A stretch of 64,000 bases of DNA from Roseobacter weihaiensis (GCF_020622345.1 NZ_JACNMO010000003.1:1-64000), one strand, 5' to 3'; shown: positions 17,997-27,508, counted from the first letter of the stretch. Translations and numbers: made by a program. Notes: generated from the letters alone by a model not told the origin.

Positions 17997-18072
17997 ATTC
18001 GGGCCTGAGACAGCGGCAATCGCGGAGTAACTGACAAGACCGCCCGCCAGGGTCAATACCTTCGGGAAATGC

Positions 18073-18471
18073 CTACTTCACCTCGGCGATCGTCGTTGCT
18101 GCCAGCCTCTCGATCAGGCTCCGCTCAATGTCTTCCATGACCGAAGACACCTTACGATGCAGCGCATGCTCTACTGAGCAGTTTGGCGCATCTTCCTCCG
18201 CCATCGTTGCGATCAAGCTTTCATCTAGCGCAAGGTAGACATCGGCCAGTGTGATGTCCTGCGGCGGTCGCGCCAGCCGCCAGCCGCCGGAATGGCCCTT
18301 TTCCGCATCCAGCAGTCCGGCCTTTCGCAACCGACCGAGGACACGTCGCACGACAACCGGATTGGTTCCTGCATGCTCGGCAATATCGGCAGACGTGCGC
18401 ATGCGATCAGGGTCCCCTGCCATATGGCCAAGCGTATGGAGCGCCAGGGACAGTCGGCTGTTGCGTTTCAT
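18073..18471 (-). CDS. Rrf2-family transcriptional regulator
   Basis: A 132-residue winged-helix regulator of the Rrf2 family (residues 1-80: RLSLALHTLGHMA, SADIAEHAGTNPVVVRRVLGRLRKAGLL, SGGWRLARPPQDITLADVYLAL). It has a single cysteine (PNCSVEHAL), not the three used by IscR for an Fe-S cluster, so it resembles thiol- or ligand-sensing members. GGAGGAG precedes the ATG. It is divergent from the flavoprotein/COG0523 operon with an inverted repeat in between, which it probably binds. Confidence 0.85.
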   Translation of the reverse strand: MKRNSRLSLALHTLGHMAGDPDRMRTSADIAEHAGTNPVVVRRVLGRLRKAGLLDAEKGHSGGWRLARPPQDITLADVYLALDESLIATMAEEDAPNCSVEHALHRKVSSVMEDIERSLIERLAATTIAEVK

Positions 18472-18524
18472 AGGCGAGACTCCTCCATCCTGGCGTCAAG
18501 TAACAATTCCGGTTGCGAATATCT

Positions 18525-18543
18525 AGTAACTTCATTAGTTACT
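18525..18543. promoter_or_regulatory. Inverted repeat, probable Rrf2 operator
   Basis: AGTAACT-tcatt-AGTTACT has perfect 7-bp arms with a 5-bp spacer. It lies between the divergent Rrf2 gene and the flavoprotein gene, 34 bases before the latter's start. A half-site-like AAGTAAC occurs about 27 bp to its left. Size and position fit a dimeric Rrf2 regulator. Confidence 0.65.
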
Positions 18544-18576
18544 TGTTTTGAGCAGAATCGAACTCGGGGCCTTTCT

Positions 18577-19494
18577 ATGCAGGATGTCACAGTCATTGGG
18601 GGTAGTTTCGCCGGTTTGACGGCTGCTTTGCAACTGGGTCGCGCCAGCCGGACCGTTAGCGTGATCGATGCCGGTGCTCCGCGCAACCGGACATCGCCAG
18701 CAGCACATGGTGTGCCGGGCTGGGACGGGACAGCGCCAGCCGATATCCTTGATGGGTTTGGGAAAGACGCAAGCGCCTACTCCACGGTTGAATTCCTGTC
18801 GGACACGGTGGTCGGTGTTTCGGTAGAACAAGACGGCTTTGTCGTGTCTCTTGCCACGCACGCACCGCTCAAGACCCGCCGCGTTCTTCTGGCTCATGGT
18901 GTTGTCGATACGCTTCCCGACCTTCCAGGCATCGCCGAGGTCTGGGGAAAGACCCTTCTGCATTGCCCCTATTGCCACGGGTTCGAAGTTCGGAACCGTC
19001 CGTTGGCTGTCCTGGCCAATCACGCGATGTCAGGTCATCAAGCCCAGCTTCTGCACGCTGATTGGAGCAGCGATGTCACGGTTCTGACCGGCACCCAAAG
19101 CAGCTTCGATCCGTCAGATTTCGCACGCGACGGCTTCAAGATGGAAACGCGACCTGTCATCGGTCTGTCGCAGGCGGGTGACGGGATTTCGGTCAGCTTC
19201 GAAGGTGGCTCTTCCACCGAATTCGCAGCAGTCTTTACGGCGCCCCTGGTAAGTCTGTCCGGCACGCCCGCGGAGATGCTGCGTTGCGCCACGACAGAGG
19301 GTCCGCTCGGCCCCTTTTTGCAGGTCGGCCCGATGGGCCAGACCTCCGTGCCGGGCGTCTTTGCGGCAGGTGACTGCGCAAGACCCGCACATAACGTGAC
19401 TTCCGCGATCGGCGACGGGGCAATGGCTGGAATCGGCTGCCACCAATCGCTGGTCTTTCCCGGCATGATCCAACCAATTGAGGCAGCCGCATGA
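18577..19494 (+). CDS. NAD(P)/FAD-dependent oxidoreductase, thioredoxin-reductase-like
   Basis: A 305-residue flavoprotein. The FAD Rossmann motif is [12 protein letters not shown] at the N-terminus, the redox-active pair is CPYC at residues 130-133 ([10 protein letters not shown]), and the C-terminal FAD motif is VFAAGDC. This is the thioredoxin-reductase fold, but the NADPH domain is degenerate (no clear GxGxxA). Proteins of this type often sit beside Rrf2 regulators. I use the ATG at 18577. It shares an ATGA overlap with the COG0523 gene. Its electron partner is unknown. Confidence 0.82.
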   Translation: MQDVTVIGGSFAGLTAALQLGRASRTVSVIDAGAPRNRTSPAAHGVPGWDGTAPADILDGFGKDASAYSTVEFLSDTVVGVSVEQDGFVVSLATHAPLKTRRVLLAHGVVDTLPDLPGIAEVWGKTLLHCPYCHGFEVRNRPLAVLANHAMSGHQAQLLHADWSSDVTVLTGTQSSFDPSDFARDGFKMETRPVIGLSQAGDGISVSFEGGSSTEFAAVFTAPLVSLSGTPAEMLRCATTEGPLGPFLQVGPMGQTSVPGVFAAGDCARPAHNVTSAIGDGAMAGIGCHQSLVFPGMIQPIEAAA

Positions 19495-20702
19495 CCGATA
19501 CCCGCCTTCCCGTCACTGTGCTGTCCGGTTTTCTCGGGGCTGGAAAAACCACGCTTCTCAACCGGGTCCTGAACAATCGCGATGGCCGTCGTGTCGCCGT
19601 CATCGTGAATGACATGTCCGAGGTGAACATCGACGCCGATCTGGTGCGGGCCGATACCGAGCTCAGCCGAACCGACGAGACGCTTGTCGAGATGTCGAAC
19701 GGCTGCATCTGCTGCACGCTGCGCGATGACCTTCTGGATGAGGTCCGACGCTTGGCAACCGAAGGCCGCTTCGACTATTTGCTGATTGAGTCCACCGGGA
19801 TTTCAGAACCGCTGCCCGTGGCGGCAACCTTTGATTTTCGTGACGCGTTTGGGGATGGCCTGTCGGATGTCTCTCGCCTCGATACGATGGTGACGGTCGT
19901 CGATGCCGCGAACCTGCTCAATGACTATGCCAGCCATGATTTCCTGCGCGACCGCGGTGAAACCATGGGCGAGGAGGACGACCGCACGCTGGTGCATCTA
20001 CTGACCGACCAGATCGAGTTCGCCGATGTCGTGGTCCTGAATAAGGTGACCGATGCCGGACCCGAGAAGGTCGCCGCCGCACGCAAAATCATCCGCAGCC
20101 TGAATGCCGATGCGCAGATCATCGAAACCGATCACTCTGAGGTCGACGCCGCCAAAGTCCTCGACACCGGGTTGTTCGACTTTGAAAAAGCGCATGAGCA
20201 CCCGATGTGGGCCAAGGAGCTGTATGGCTTTGCAGATCATACGCCCGAAACCGAAGAATACGGCGTGGCGTCATATGTCTACCGGGCGCGCCTTCCCTTT
20301 ATTCCTGAGAAAATCCTCGACGTCCTGAATGGCGATCTGCCCGGCGTGATCCGGGCCAAGGGGCATTTTTGGATCGCCACCCGCCCCGGTTGGGTCGCCG
20401 AGTTTTCGCTGGCCGGTGCACTCTCCAGCGTGAAACCGCTTGGCACCTGGTGGGCCTCGGTCCCAAAGGATCGCTGGCCCGAGCATGAAAGTGCAAAAGC
20501 CTACATGCAGGCCCACTGGCAAGAACCCTGGGGTGATCGTCGGCAGGAGCTGGTCTTTATCGGTGCCGGTATTGACTGGCCTGCGCTAGAGGCGCGGCTG
20601 GATGCCTGTCTGATCCCCGCCTTGGCCGCAACGGGACCGGAAGATCTGCCGAACTATCCTGACCCTTTCCCGGTCTGGCGGCGCGCGGAAGAAGCCGCAT
20701 GA
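19491..20702 (+). CDS. COG0523 (CobW/ZigA-type) GTPase, metallochaperone
   Basis: A 403-residue G3E-family GTPase. Walker A is GFLGAGKTT (13-21), the metal-binding CxCC is CICC (72-75), the Walker B region is [11 protein letters not shown], the guanine-specificity motif is NKVT, and a CobW C-terminal domain follows ([17 protein letters not shown]...). Long COG0523 proteins of this type hand zinc or another divalent metal to client proteins under metal stress. Its position between a thiol flavoprotein, DUF1826 and a Nik/Opp importer points to a metal-limitation operon. Confidence 0.87.
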   Translation: MTDTRLPVTVLSGFLGAGKTTLLNRVLNNRDGRRVAVIVNDMSEVNIDADLVRADTELSRTDETLVEMSNGCICCTLRDDLLDEVRRLATEGRFDYLLIESTGISEPLPVAATFDFRDAFGDGLSDVSRLDTMVTVVDAANLLNDYASHDFLRDRGETMGEEDDRTLVHLLTDQIEFADVVVLNKVTDAGPEKVAAARKIIRSLNADAQIIETDHSEVDAAKVLDTGLFDFEKAHEHPMWAKELYGFADHTPETEEYGVASYVYRARLPFIPEKILDVLNGDLPGVIRAKGHFWIATRPGWVAEFSLAGALSSVKPLGTWWASVPKDRWPEHESAKAYMQAHWQEPWGDRRQELVFIGAGIDWPALEARLDACLIPALAATGPEDLPNYPDPFPVWRRAEEAA

Positions 20703-21172
20703 CGCTGGGGCGCGATATGCTCCGGGACGCTGCGATTGGTGTGGCCGTCGCCGACAGGCCTGAAAACCTGACAGCCTTTCGCAGGCCGGGCTGCGTTGCT
20801 GCCATTTGGCGGCAACGTCCTGAATCCGGCTTTCAGTCCTGGGTCGATGCGCTTGCCCCTGCAAATCTTCCGAAAGGACGGTTTGTCTTGCGGCCTGACG
20901 CCATCCGACATGCGCTGATCCAGCTCTGCGAGATTGCAGACACGCCGAAAGAATCCAAACGTGAACGGCTGATTGATAATGCAACGACCCTGGCTCATGT
21001 TTTTGTGAGGCTGATGAACGCGCAGTATCTCCTCCTGCGGCTGCAAGCGATCACGACCAATGCCTGCCGCAAGCTCCACATCGACGAGATAACAGTGCGG
21101 CTGGTCTGTACCTATCGCGGGCAAGGCACGCAATACGGCATCTCGACCGATGCCCCGGAAGGCGAGCTGTGA
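20699..21172 (+). CDS. DUF1826 family protein, short form
   Basis: A 157-residue protein overlapping the COG0523 gene (ATGA). The core [24 protein letters not shown] is the DUF1826 hallmark, and DUF1826 genes commonly neighbour COG0523 GTPases. Family members as I know them usually extend several tens of residues beyond the TYxGxGT segment; here the protein ends at DAPEGEL. The stop itself overlaps the next start (GTGA), so the short end looks fixed, not like a recent accident. Function is unknown; a zinc-linked role is inferred from neighbourhood. Confidence 0.72.
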   Translation: MTLGRDMLRDAAIGVAVADRPENLTAFRRPGCVAAIWRQRPESGFQSWVDALAPANLPKGRFVLRPDAIRHALIQLCEIADTPKESKRERLIDNATTLAHVFVRLMNAQYLLLRLQAITTNACRKLHIDEITVRLVCTYRGQGTQYGISTDAPEGEL

Positions 21173-21441
21173 GCCGCAATCTCGGAACAACGTCTTTGCG
21201 CCGCAAGCGCCGGTCCGCTGATCCCATGCGCAGTTTTGACGCCTTGCCCGCCCCCTTGCGCCAGTGGCTGGCGCAAGCAACGCTGCCCTGGTCACCCGCC
21301 TCGGTGCGTCGGGTCTGGAACCGCGCCCGGGAAAACGGCCTCAATGCCGAGGACGCGCTTTCGCTTTTGTCACGGGCCGAAGCACGCTCGCTCGCGCGAG
21401 ACTGCTTTGCGACACCCAATCAGCTATCAACGAACAACTAA
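21169..21441 (+). CDS. DUF6525-like small protein
   Basis: A 90-residue basic protein beginning at a GTG that overlaps the DUF1826 stop. RRKRRSADPMRSFDALPAPLRQWLAQATLPWSP followed by a helical region with EARSLARD fits small Rhodobacterales proteins of the DUF6525 type, as far as I recall the family. No catalytic motif is seen. It is cotranscribed with the metal genes. Function is unknown. Confidence 0.65.
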   Translation: MSRNLGTTSLRRKRRSADPMRSFDALPAPLRQWLAQATLPWSPASVRRVWNRARENGLNAEDALSLLSRAEARSLARDCFATPNQLSTNN

Positions 21442-21451
21442 AGGAACACGT

Positions 21452-22975
21452 ATGTCTCTGTTCACCCGAATTGCTGCCGCCGCGCTGATTGCGCTTGGCA
21501 CAACGCTACCCGCCGCTGCGCAAGAAGAGACGCTGACCATCTCCGTCACCTTCGGGCCAACCGCCGAGGTCCCTGATCCGCGCGCGGGTTATAACGGTTG
21601 GATGTCGAACCAGACCGGCGTGACCGAAACGCTGATGGGCATCGACTATGATCTCAACCTCTATCCCCGATTGGCTGAAGGCATCGAGCAAGTCGGTCCA
21701 ACGACATGGCGTTTGACGCTGCGCGACGGTCTAACGTTCCACGACGGCACTCCCGTGACAGCGCAAGCCGTCATTGACGCAATTTCACCGATCTCGGACG
21801 AGAGCCACCCGGCCCATAACGCCCGCATCGCCAATGTACTCGACCTGGCGGGCATGTCCACCGACGGCAACCAGGTTGTGGTGTTCGAGACGAACAGCCC
21901 GAACGCTGCTTTCCAATGGAGCCTCTCTGATCCGGGCGTTGCCATTCTGGGTGCGTCGTCAGACGCCTTCCCGATCAATGCGACCGGCCCCTACATCTTC
22001 CGCGAGGCCGTGCCGGAGCAACTTTACCGCGTCGAGGCAAACCCGAACTATCGTCTTGGCACACCCGGCTTTGACGAAATCCGGGTCGTTGCCGCGCCAG
22101 ACCCCGCCACGGCCGCACTGGCCTTTGAAGCAGGTGATGTCGACATGGTCATCAACTACCCGGAAAGCGACTTCGAACGCATTCAGGATACCGGCGCACT
22201 CGGGTTCAGTGCCCCCACGGCCCGGCTTTATTTCTATTCCATGAACACGGCCTCGGGTCCGCTTGCCAATCCGTTGATCCGGCAGGCGGTTTCGATGGCC
22301 ATCGACCGCGAAGGCATCGTTGATGCCGTTCTGTCCGGTGTGGGCGGTGTCCCTGCCGGCACCATCTATCCTGCGGGCAAAAGCTGGGCGGCTGACATTG
22401 CGCCTGTTTATGATCCCGCCCGCGCAGAGGAACTGCTGGCAGAGGCCGGCGCAGTCAAGGAAGGCGGCAGGTGGACGCTTGACGGCGCGCCGCTTGAGAT
22501 CGAGATCCTGACCTATTCCTCGCGCGCCGCACTGCCGCTGACCGCTGAGATCACCCAAGCCTTTTTGCAGCAGATCGGCATCACGGCGACCGTCCGCGTT
22601 GGCGAGTACGCCGCCAGCAACGACGCTTTGATGGCAGGCGATGGGGACATGTTCCTGCAAGCCTGGGTGATGCTGCCACAAGGCGATCCTGCCTCGATAC
22701 TCGGGTTCCTGCTCGCCAGCGATGGCGGATCGAACGCTAGCCGCTACGCGAACCCTGCGATGGATCAACTGCTTGTCCAGGGTCAGACGACCTTTGATCA
22801 GGCAGAGCGCGAGGCGATCTATGACGAGGTCCAGCAGATCATCGCCACGGATGTGCCGCTCATCCCTGTGTTCCATGTCAGTCAGGCCAATGTGGCGCGG
22901 GCGGGCCTGACCGGGTACGCAGTACATCCGACAGAAACCTACTGGATCACACACGAGACAGCCTTCAGCGAATGA
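21452..22975 (+). CDS. Nickel/peptide-type ABC transporter, binding protein
   Basis: A 507-residue SBP_bac_5 (NikA/DppA/OppA) protein. A Sec signal peptide ends near ...TLPAAAQ (about residue 23). The LRDGLTFHDGTPVTAQAV segment and NPLIRQAVSMAIDREGIV are family hallmarks. An AAAGGAA site precedes the ATG at 21452. It binds a small peptide, nickel or another metal chelate; the preceding COG0523 gene favours a metal or metallophore. The following genes supply both ATPases and both permeases. Confidence 0.86.
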   Translation: MSLFTRIAAAALIALGTTLPAAAQEETLTISVTFGPTAEVPDPRAGYNGWMSNQTGVTETLMGIDYDLNLYPRLAEGIEQVGPTTWRLTLRDGLTFHDGTPVTAQAVIDAISPISDESHPAHNARIANVLDLAGMSTDGNQVVVFETNSPNAAFQWSLSDPGVAILGASSDAFPINATGPYIFREAVPEQLYRVEANPNYRLGTPGFDEIRVVAAPDPATAALAFEAGDVDMVINYPESDFERIQDTGALGFSAPTARLYFYSMNTASGPLANPLIRQAVSMAIDREGIVDAVLSGVGGVPAGTIYPAGKSWAADIAPVYDPARAEELLAEAGAVKEGGRWTLDGAPLEIEILTYSSRAALPLTAEITQAFLQQIGITATVRVGEYAASNDALMAGDGDMFLQAWVMLPQGDPASILGFLLASDGGSNASRYANPAMDQLLVQGQTTFDQAEREAIYDEVQQIIATDVPLIPVFHVSQANVARAGLTGYAVHPTETYWITHETAFSE

Positions 22976-23655
22976 CGATTATCGCCACCGGCCTGAGTGC
23001 TGCGCGCTCGGGCCGCATCATCCTTCATACCACGGACGTGGAGATCAGGCGCGGCGAGCGCATCGGGCTTGTCGGCGCTTCCGGCTCCGGTAAATCGACC
23101 CTGGGTCATGCGCTGATCGACAGCTTGCGTGCCCAAGGTGCAAGCGTTGCCCATGTGCCGCAAAGTCCCGATGAAGCGCTGGACCCGCTGCGCTCCATGG
23201 CGTTCCACTGGCGTGAGGCGGAACAGGCCTTGGGTCTGGCGTTAGACCCCTCACGAAAGCAGAAACTATTCGCAGCCCTGCGGATCGAAGACGGTGATTT
23301 GCGCAAGCGGCCCTGGGGCTGGAGTCGGGGCATGCAGCAACGCTTTGTTATTGCCATGGCCCTGATCGGAACGCCCGATTTGCTGGTGATGGACGAGCCG
23401 ACGTCGGCGCTGGATCCGGTTGTGGCAGCAGGCATGATGGATCTTCTCGACCGCTATCTGTCCGATCGACGGACGGCTTTGTTGCTGATAACCCACGACC
23501 TTGGCCTTGCCGCCGCCCGCGTCTTGCGTCTGATGGTGATGGCGGAGGGTCGCATCGTGGAGGACGCGCCGACGCCGGACCTTCTGAGGGTGCCAAGAAC
23601 CGAAGCAGCTCGCTCCCTTTGCGCCCACCGGAATTGGCTTGCGCTGCCATGCTGA
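22972..23655 (+). CDS. Nickel/peptide-type ABC transporter, ATPase 1 (NikD/DppD type)
   Basis: A 227-residue ATPase. Walker A is GASGSGKST, the degenerate signature is WSRGMQQR (instead of LSGGQ), Walker B is [12 protein letters not shown] and the switch is LLITHDLGLAA. It is shorter than usual NikD/DppD (about 250-325 aa) and lacks the C-terminal Fe-S or oligopeptide extension. Its start overlaps the binding-protein stop (ATGA). Confidence 0.84.
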   Translation: MTIIATGLSAARSGRIILHTTDVEIRRGERIGLVGASGSGKSTLGHALIDSLRAQGASVAHVPQSPDEALDPLRSMAFHWREAEQALGLALDPSRKQKLFAALRIEDGDLRKRPWGWSRGMQQRFVIAMALIGTPDLLVMDEPTSALDPVVAAGMMDLLDRYLSDRRTALLLITHDLGLAAARVLRLMVMAEGRIVEDAPTPDLLRVPRTEAARSLCAHRNWLALPC

Positions 23656-24374
23656 CCGTTGACGGCATTTCGGTCGCGCGCGGTCGGACCGACGTGCTGA
23701 GGGACATTTCGTTCACCCTGGCACCCGGCCGCACGCTCGCTGTCGTCGGCGAAAGCGGGGCGGGCAAGTCGACACTCATTGCGGCAGTCCTTGGGCTCGT
23801 GGCACTTTCTAAAGGCGACATCACCTGGATGAACCGCCCGGTCCGTCATTGTCGCCCAGCACTGGTCATGCAGGAGCCGCGAAGCGCCTTCAATCCCGCA
23901 CTCACCCTGCACCGCTCGGTCATGGAACCCTTGCGGGCAGGCCGGTTACCCGGTGATCCCGTGCGCTTGACACGTCTCTGCGACGGGCTGGAACTCTTGC
24001 CCGATCTTCTGGAGCGCCGACCCTCCGAAGTTTCCATAGGTCAGGCACAACGCATAGGCATCCTGCGCGCTCTGATCGCCACCCCCCCACTGGTTCTGTT
24101 CGACGAGCCATTGTCTGCGCTGGATGCCGTGACGCAGAAACACACCGCGCGTCTGATCGCGGATCTGCAACGCGAAGAAGGCTTTGCCGCACTGATCGTA
24201 ACGCATGATCTGGGTTACGCAGCGGCCTATGCCGATGAGATTGCCGTGCTGCAAGCCGGGCAAATCGCGGAAATGGGACCTGCGCAGGACTTCGTGACCT
24301 CACCCAAAACCGCCTACGGCTTGACCCTGCGCGAGGCGGCCTTTGCCCTTGGGGCATTGGAACATGTCGCGTGA
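23649..24374 (+). CDS. Nickel/peptide-type ABC transporter, ATPase 2 (NikE/DppF type)
   Basis: A 241-residue ATPase. Walker A is GESGAGKST, the signature region is PSEVSIGQAQRIGILRAL (LSGGQ replaced by VSIGQ), Walker B is LVLFDEPLSALD, and the switch is IVTHDLGYAAAY. It starts at the ATG at 23649, seven bases inside the previous gene. Both ATPases of this importer have weakened signature motifs. Confidence 0.84.
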   Translation: MLTVDGISVARGRTDVLRDISFTLAPGRTLAVVGESGAGKSTLIAAVLGLVALSKGDITWMNRPVRHCRPALVMQEPRSAFNPALTLHRSVMEPLRAGRLPGDPVRLTRLCDGLELLPDLLERRPSEVSIGQAQRIGILRALIATPPLVLFDEPLSALDAVTQKHTARLIADLQREEGFAALIVTHDLGYAAAYADEIAVLQAGQIAEMGPAQDFVTSPKTAYGLTLREAAFALGALEHVA

Positions 24375-25309
24375 TGCGGGTCATCCTGAGCCTCTTGCTT
24401 CGTGCAGCTGTCGTCCTCGCGGGCACCGCGCTTGCAACCTTCACGCTTCTTTGGCATGCGCCCGGCGATCCCGCCTTGGCCATTGCACTGGCGCGCTTTC
24501 GATCGGTTGTCCCTGACGCCGTGATCGAACAGGTCAGGGTCGAGGCCGGGTTCGATGCGGGCTTCTGGCCCGCTTTCCTGTCCTGGCTCGGCCCGATCCT
24601 GTTGGGTGATTTCGGGCAGTCCTCTGTCACGGGGCGCGATGTCTGGCCAGAATTGGTAACGGCGATGTCATACACGTTCCCGCTGGCGCTGAGCGGTCTG
24701 GCCATCGGCGTGGCCTTGTCGATCCCCCTGGCGCTGCTCGCCACCCGGCACCCTGGCGGATGGCTCGACCGTTTCGCTGTGGCGCTGGCCTCCATCGGCG
24801 TGGCCATTCCGCAATTCTGGTTGGGGCTGCTGCTGATCCTGCTCTTTGCGGTTCAGCTGGGCTGGCTGCCAGCCATGGGGGCACGCACCCCGACACATCT
24901 GATCCTTCCCGCGCTCACACTTGGTCTTACTGTTTCCGCGTCCCTCACCCGTATCCTGCGCTCAGGTATCCTGGAGGCGCGCGGGCGCCCCTTTCTGCCT
25001 GCTTTCAGGCGGCGTGGGGTGTCTGAGGCACATCTTACCCGTAACCACATCGCACCCCATGCGGCCATTCCCGTGGTGACTGTCTTTGGTCTGGAATTGG
25101 CGTTCCTGCTCGAAGGCGTGGTGATGGTCGAGGTCATCTTCGCCCGTCCGGGTCTCGGCATCTTCCTTGTGGGCGCAATCGAAGCGCGCGATTTCCCGAA
25201 GGTACAGGCTGTGGTGATCCTCGCTGCGCTGCTCTTCGTCACTGTCAACCTGCTGATCGACCTGCTCTATCAGGTCATCGATCCGCGGATCGGAGACCGG
25301 GATGCGTAG
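24374..25309 (+). CDS. Nickel/peptide-type ABC transporter, permease 1 (NikB/DppB type)
   Basis: A membrane permease of about 311 residues of the DppB class: an N-terminal helix, a periplasmic loop (ARFRSVVPDAVIEQVR), then five helices with the conserved GVAIPQFWLGLLLIL and the cytoplasmic loop HLTRNHIAPHAAIPVV. GTG at 24371 or ATG at 24374 could be the start; either overlaps the ATPase stop. Confidence 0.85.
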   Translation: MRVILSLLLRAAVVLAGTALATFTLLWHAPGDPALAIALARFRSVVPDAVIEQVRVEAGFDAGFWPAFLSWLGPILLGDFGQSSVTGRDVWPELVTAMSYTFPLALSGLAIGVALSIPLALLATRHPGGWLDRFAVALASIGVAIPQFWLGLLLILLFAVQLGWLPAMGARTPTHLILPALTLGLTVSASLTRILRSGILEARGRPFLPAFRRRGVSEAHLTRNHIAPHAAIPVVTVFGLELAFLLEGVVMVEVIFARPGLGIFLVGAIEARDFPKVQAVVILAALLFVTVNLLIDLLYQVIDPRIGDRDA

Positions 25310-26096
25310 TGTGATTGTCCTGGCGGGGGTTTTCGTCGCTCTGGCGGTATGCGGACCACTTGTGGCGCCGCATGACCCGACAGCGATCAACATTGCCCAG
25401 AGACTGAGCCCACCGGGCCCGGATTGGATCTTGGGCACAGATGCTCTCGGACGGGACATTCTTTCGCGCCTTCTGCACGGCGCGCGCTGGTCGCTTGGTC
25501 TTGCGTTTCTGATCTCGGTCATCGGGCTGTGCATGGGCACGCTGATGGGTCTCCTCGCAGCCCAAGGTGGCAAGCTGGCAGACTGGATCGTGATGCGCAC
25601 GACAGACACGTTCCTCGCCTTTCCCGATCTTGTTGCAGCCGTCGTGATCGCTGGCGTCCTCGGCGCAGGCACCGGCAGCTTGATCTTTGCGCTGACCGTG
25701 ACAGGCTGGATGCGCTATGCGCGGGTGGTCCGTGGTATCGGGCTGTCCCTGCAAACCCGAGGCTATGTCGTGCAGGCAAAGCTGGCCGGGCTTTCGCCCC
25801 TGGCCATCGCAAGGTGGCACTATCTGCCCGCGCTCATGCCGTCCCTCACCGTCGTCTGGACCGGCATGTTTGCCCGTGCGATCCTTGGCATCTCCGCGCT
25901 TGGCTTCCTTGGGTTTGGCGTACAGCCTCCGATGCCGGAATGGGGCACGATGCTGCTGGATGCGCGCATCCACATGCGCTCCACGCCCTTACAGATGATC
26001 TGGCCCGGACTGGCGGTTGTGATCTGCGTGTTGGCGATCAACCTGGCCGGAGACGCCTTGCGCGACAGGCTGGCGGGTCAGGAAGAACAGGCATGA
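25302..26096 (+). CDS. Nickel/peptide-type ABC transporter, permease 2 (NikC/DppC type)
   Basis: A 264-residue permease of the DppC class. LGTDALGRDILSRLLHGARWSL after the first helix is the family signature, and the EAA-like loop is AKLAGLSPLAIARWHYLPALMPSL. It overlaps the previous permease by eight bases and the EamA gene by four (ATGA), so importer and exporter are translationally linked. Confidence 0.87.
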   Translation: MRSVIVLAGVFVALAVCGPLVAPHDPTAINIAQRLSPPGPDWILGTDALGRDILSRLLHGARWSLGLAFLISVIGLCMGTLMGLLAAQGGKLADWIVMRTTDTFLAFPDLVAAVVIAGVLGAGTGSLIFALTVTGWMRYARVVRGIGLSLQTRGYVVQAKLAGLSPLAIARWHYLPALMPSLTVVWTGMFARAILGISALGFLGFGVQPPMPEWGTMLLDARIHMRSTPLQMIWPGLAVVICVLAINLAGDALRDRLAGQEEQA

Positions 26097-26986
26097 CGGC
26101 GGACCGCCCAACACTGGCGATCACTTTGCGCGTTCTGTCAGGCATGCTCTTCACGGGTATGGTGATCTGTGTCAAAGCGGTCAGCGAAACGGTGCCTCTG
26201 GGCCAGACGGTGTTTTACCGATCCTTCTTTGCGCTCATCCCCTTGGTAATCTTTCTGGCACTCCGCCGCGAATTCCCCGGTGGTCTGCGCACCGGACGAC
26301 CGGTGGGCCATCTCGTCAGGTCCACCTTCGGTGCGCTGGCCATGTTCACATCCTTTGCTTCGGTGGCGCTGCTGCCCTTGGCGGAAGCGGTTCTGCTTGC
26401 CCAACTGGCTCCCGTTCTGACAGCCCTCGCCGCCGTTGTGTTCCTGTCCGAGCGCCTGACCCGGTGGCGCGTCGCTGCGCTGGCGTTCGGCTTTTGCGGC
26501 GTGATGGTGTTGGTCTGGCCCGACCTCGGTGGCGGAGCATTTGACGCCGGACGCCTCATTGGGATCGGTCTGGGGCTTCTCACGGCAGTGTTGACCGCCT
26601 TTGCCCTCATCATGGTGCGCAGCCTGAGCCACACCGAAAGCCCCGGGGCCATTGCTTTCTATTTCGTCGTAGCATCCATGATTGGAGGCCTGCTGACCTT
26701 GCCCTGGGGCTGGCCGGTGCTCAATGCACCTACCTTGTCGCTATTGGTGCTAGCCGGGTTGTTCGGCGGTTTTGCACACATCGCAATGACCCTGTCGTTC
26801 CGATACGCCGAAGCCTCCTATCTGGCCCCCTTCGAATACATCACTCTTGCTTGGCCAATCCTCGCAGATCTGTTGATCTTCGACCTGCCCTTGTCGACCA
26901 GCTTCCTTCTGGCCCTACCCCTCGTGCTGGGCGGTGCTGTTCTGGCGGCAGCCGAGCGCAGGAATCCGGTCAGAGCACAGCGGTGA
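26093..26986 (+). CDS. EamA/DMT-family exporter
   Basis: A 297-residue, ten-helix membrane protein with two EamA repeats. The first half contains STFGALAMFTSFASVALLPLAEAVLLAQLAPVLTALAAVVFLSERL; the second contains GGFAHIAMTLSFRYAEASYLAPFEYITLAWPILADLLIF. It exports a small metabolite or metallophore. In pseudopaline systems the exporter (CntI) is an EamA protein, and the staphylopine importer is a Nik/Opp ABC transporter, so this pairing is suggestive; no opine-metallophore synthase is in the window. It is the last gene of the operon. Confidence 0.82.
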   Translation: MTADRPTLAITLRVLSGMLFTGMVICVKAVSETVPLGQTVFYRSFFALIPLVIFLALRREFPGGLRTGRPVGHLVRSTFGALAMFTSFASVALLPLAEAVLLAQLAPVLTALAAVVFLSERLTRWRVAALAFGFCGVMVLVWPDLGGGAFDAGRLIGIGLGLLTAVLTAFALIMVRSLSHTESPGAIAFYFVVASMIGGLLTLPWGWPVLNAPTLSLLVLAGLFGGFAHIAMTLSFRYAEASYLAPFEYITLAWPILADLLIFDLPLSTSFLLALPLVLGGAVLAAAERRNPVRAQR

Positions 26987-27250
26987 GAACGTGACGTATA
27001 GAGGTCTGATAATCATCACCGGGCCCGGCGGCGGATCTTTATGCGGTTTTCAACCGCGATGCCCTTTTTCGCTAAGATCACGTGAACGGTTGAATATGGC
27101 CCCATATAACAGGACATCGCTCTTTAGTTCTCCCAAATCCTGGATTGCGCCACCAGCTTTCATTTTGATATATCATGTTGTTTTTCTTGTCTGGTCAGGT
27201 ACGCAAGCGCAGAATCCAATACTCGAAACCTAAGCCCATCTCAAATGCAT

Positions 27251-27505
27251 CTATGTGTCATTATTCGACTCTTGTTCGCTTTGCCCTTCGAAATAGGCCA
27301 GCAACCTGCGCAAAAGGTCCGGATCCGAGAATTCTTGAGCAACATCTGCTTCCTGTCCTGCGCCGATGCGGTAGATGGCGATGACAAACCAGATGCCGAA
27401 AACAAAGATGATACCAGCCCAGAGGGCCTCGGCCCCGGCGATTGGCGCGACGGACGTGACGTCGGCAAGGCTGTTATCCCATTCGTTCACGGGACCTATG
27501 GACAT
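27251..27505 (-). CDS. Small single-pass membrane protein
   Basis: An 84-residue protein with one clear membrane helix (ALWAGIIFVFGIWFVIAIY, about residues 28-46) and an acidic cytoplasmic tail (DLLRRLLAYFEGQSEQESNND). It lies three bases after the Amt-like gene and is probably its accessory subunit or a stabiliser. I recognise no family. Its location at the end of a formamide/amide uptake operon is the only clue to its role. Confidence 0.7.
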   Translation of the reverse strand: MSIGPVNEWDNSLADVTSVAPIAGAEALWAGIIFVFGIWFVIAIYRIGAGQEADVAQEFSDPDLLRRLLAYFEGQSEQESNNDT

Positions 27506-27508
27506 GAT

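Noticed and set aside
17146-18004. Target-site duplication of the IS6 element
   Set aside because: The flanking 8-mers (gctagacg and attcgggc) differ.
27019-27028. CCGGGCCCGG palindrome downstream of the EamA gene
   Set aside because: No loop or T-run; chance GC symmetry is likely.
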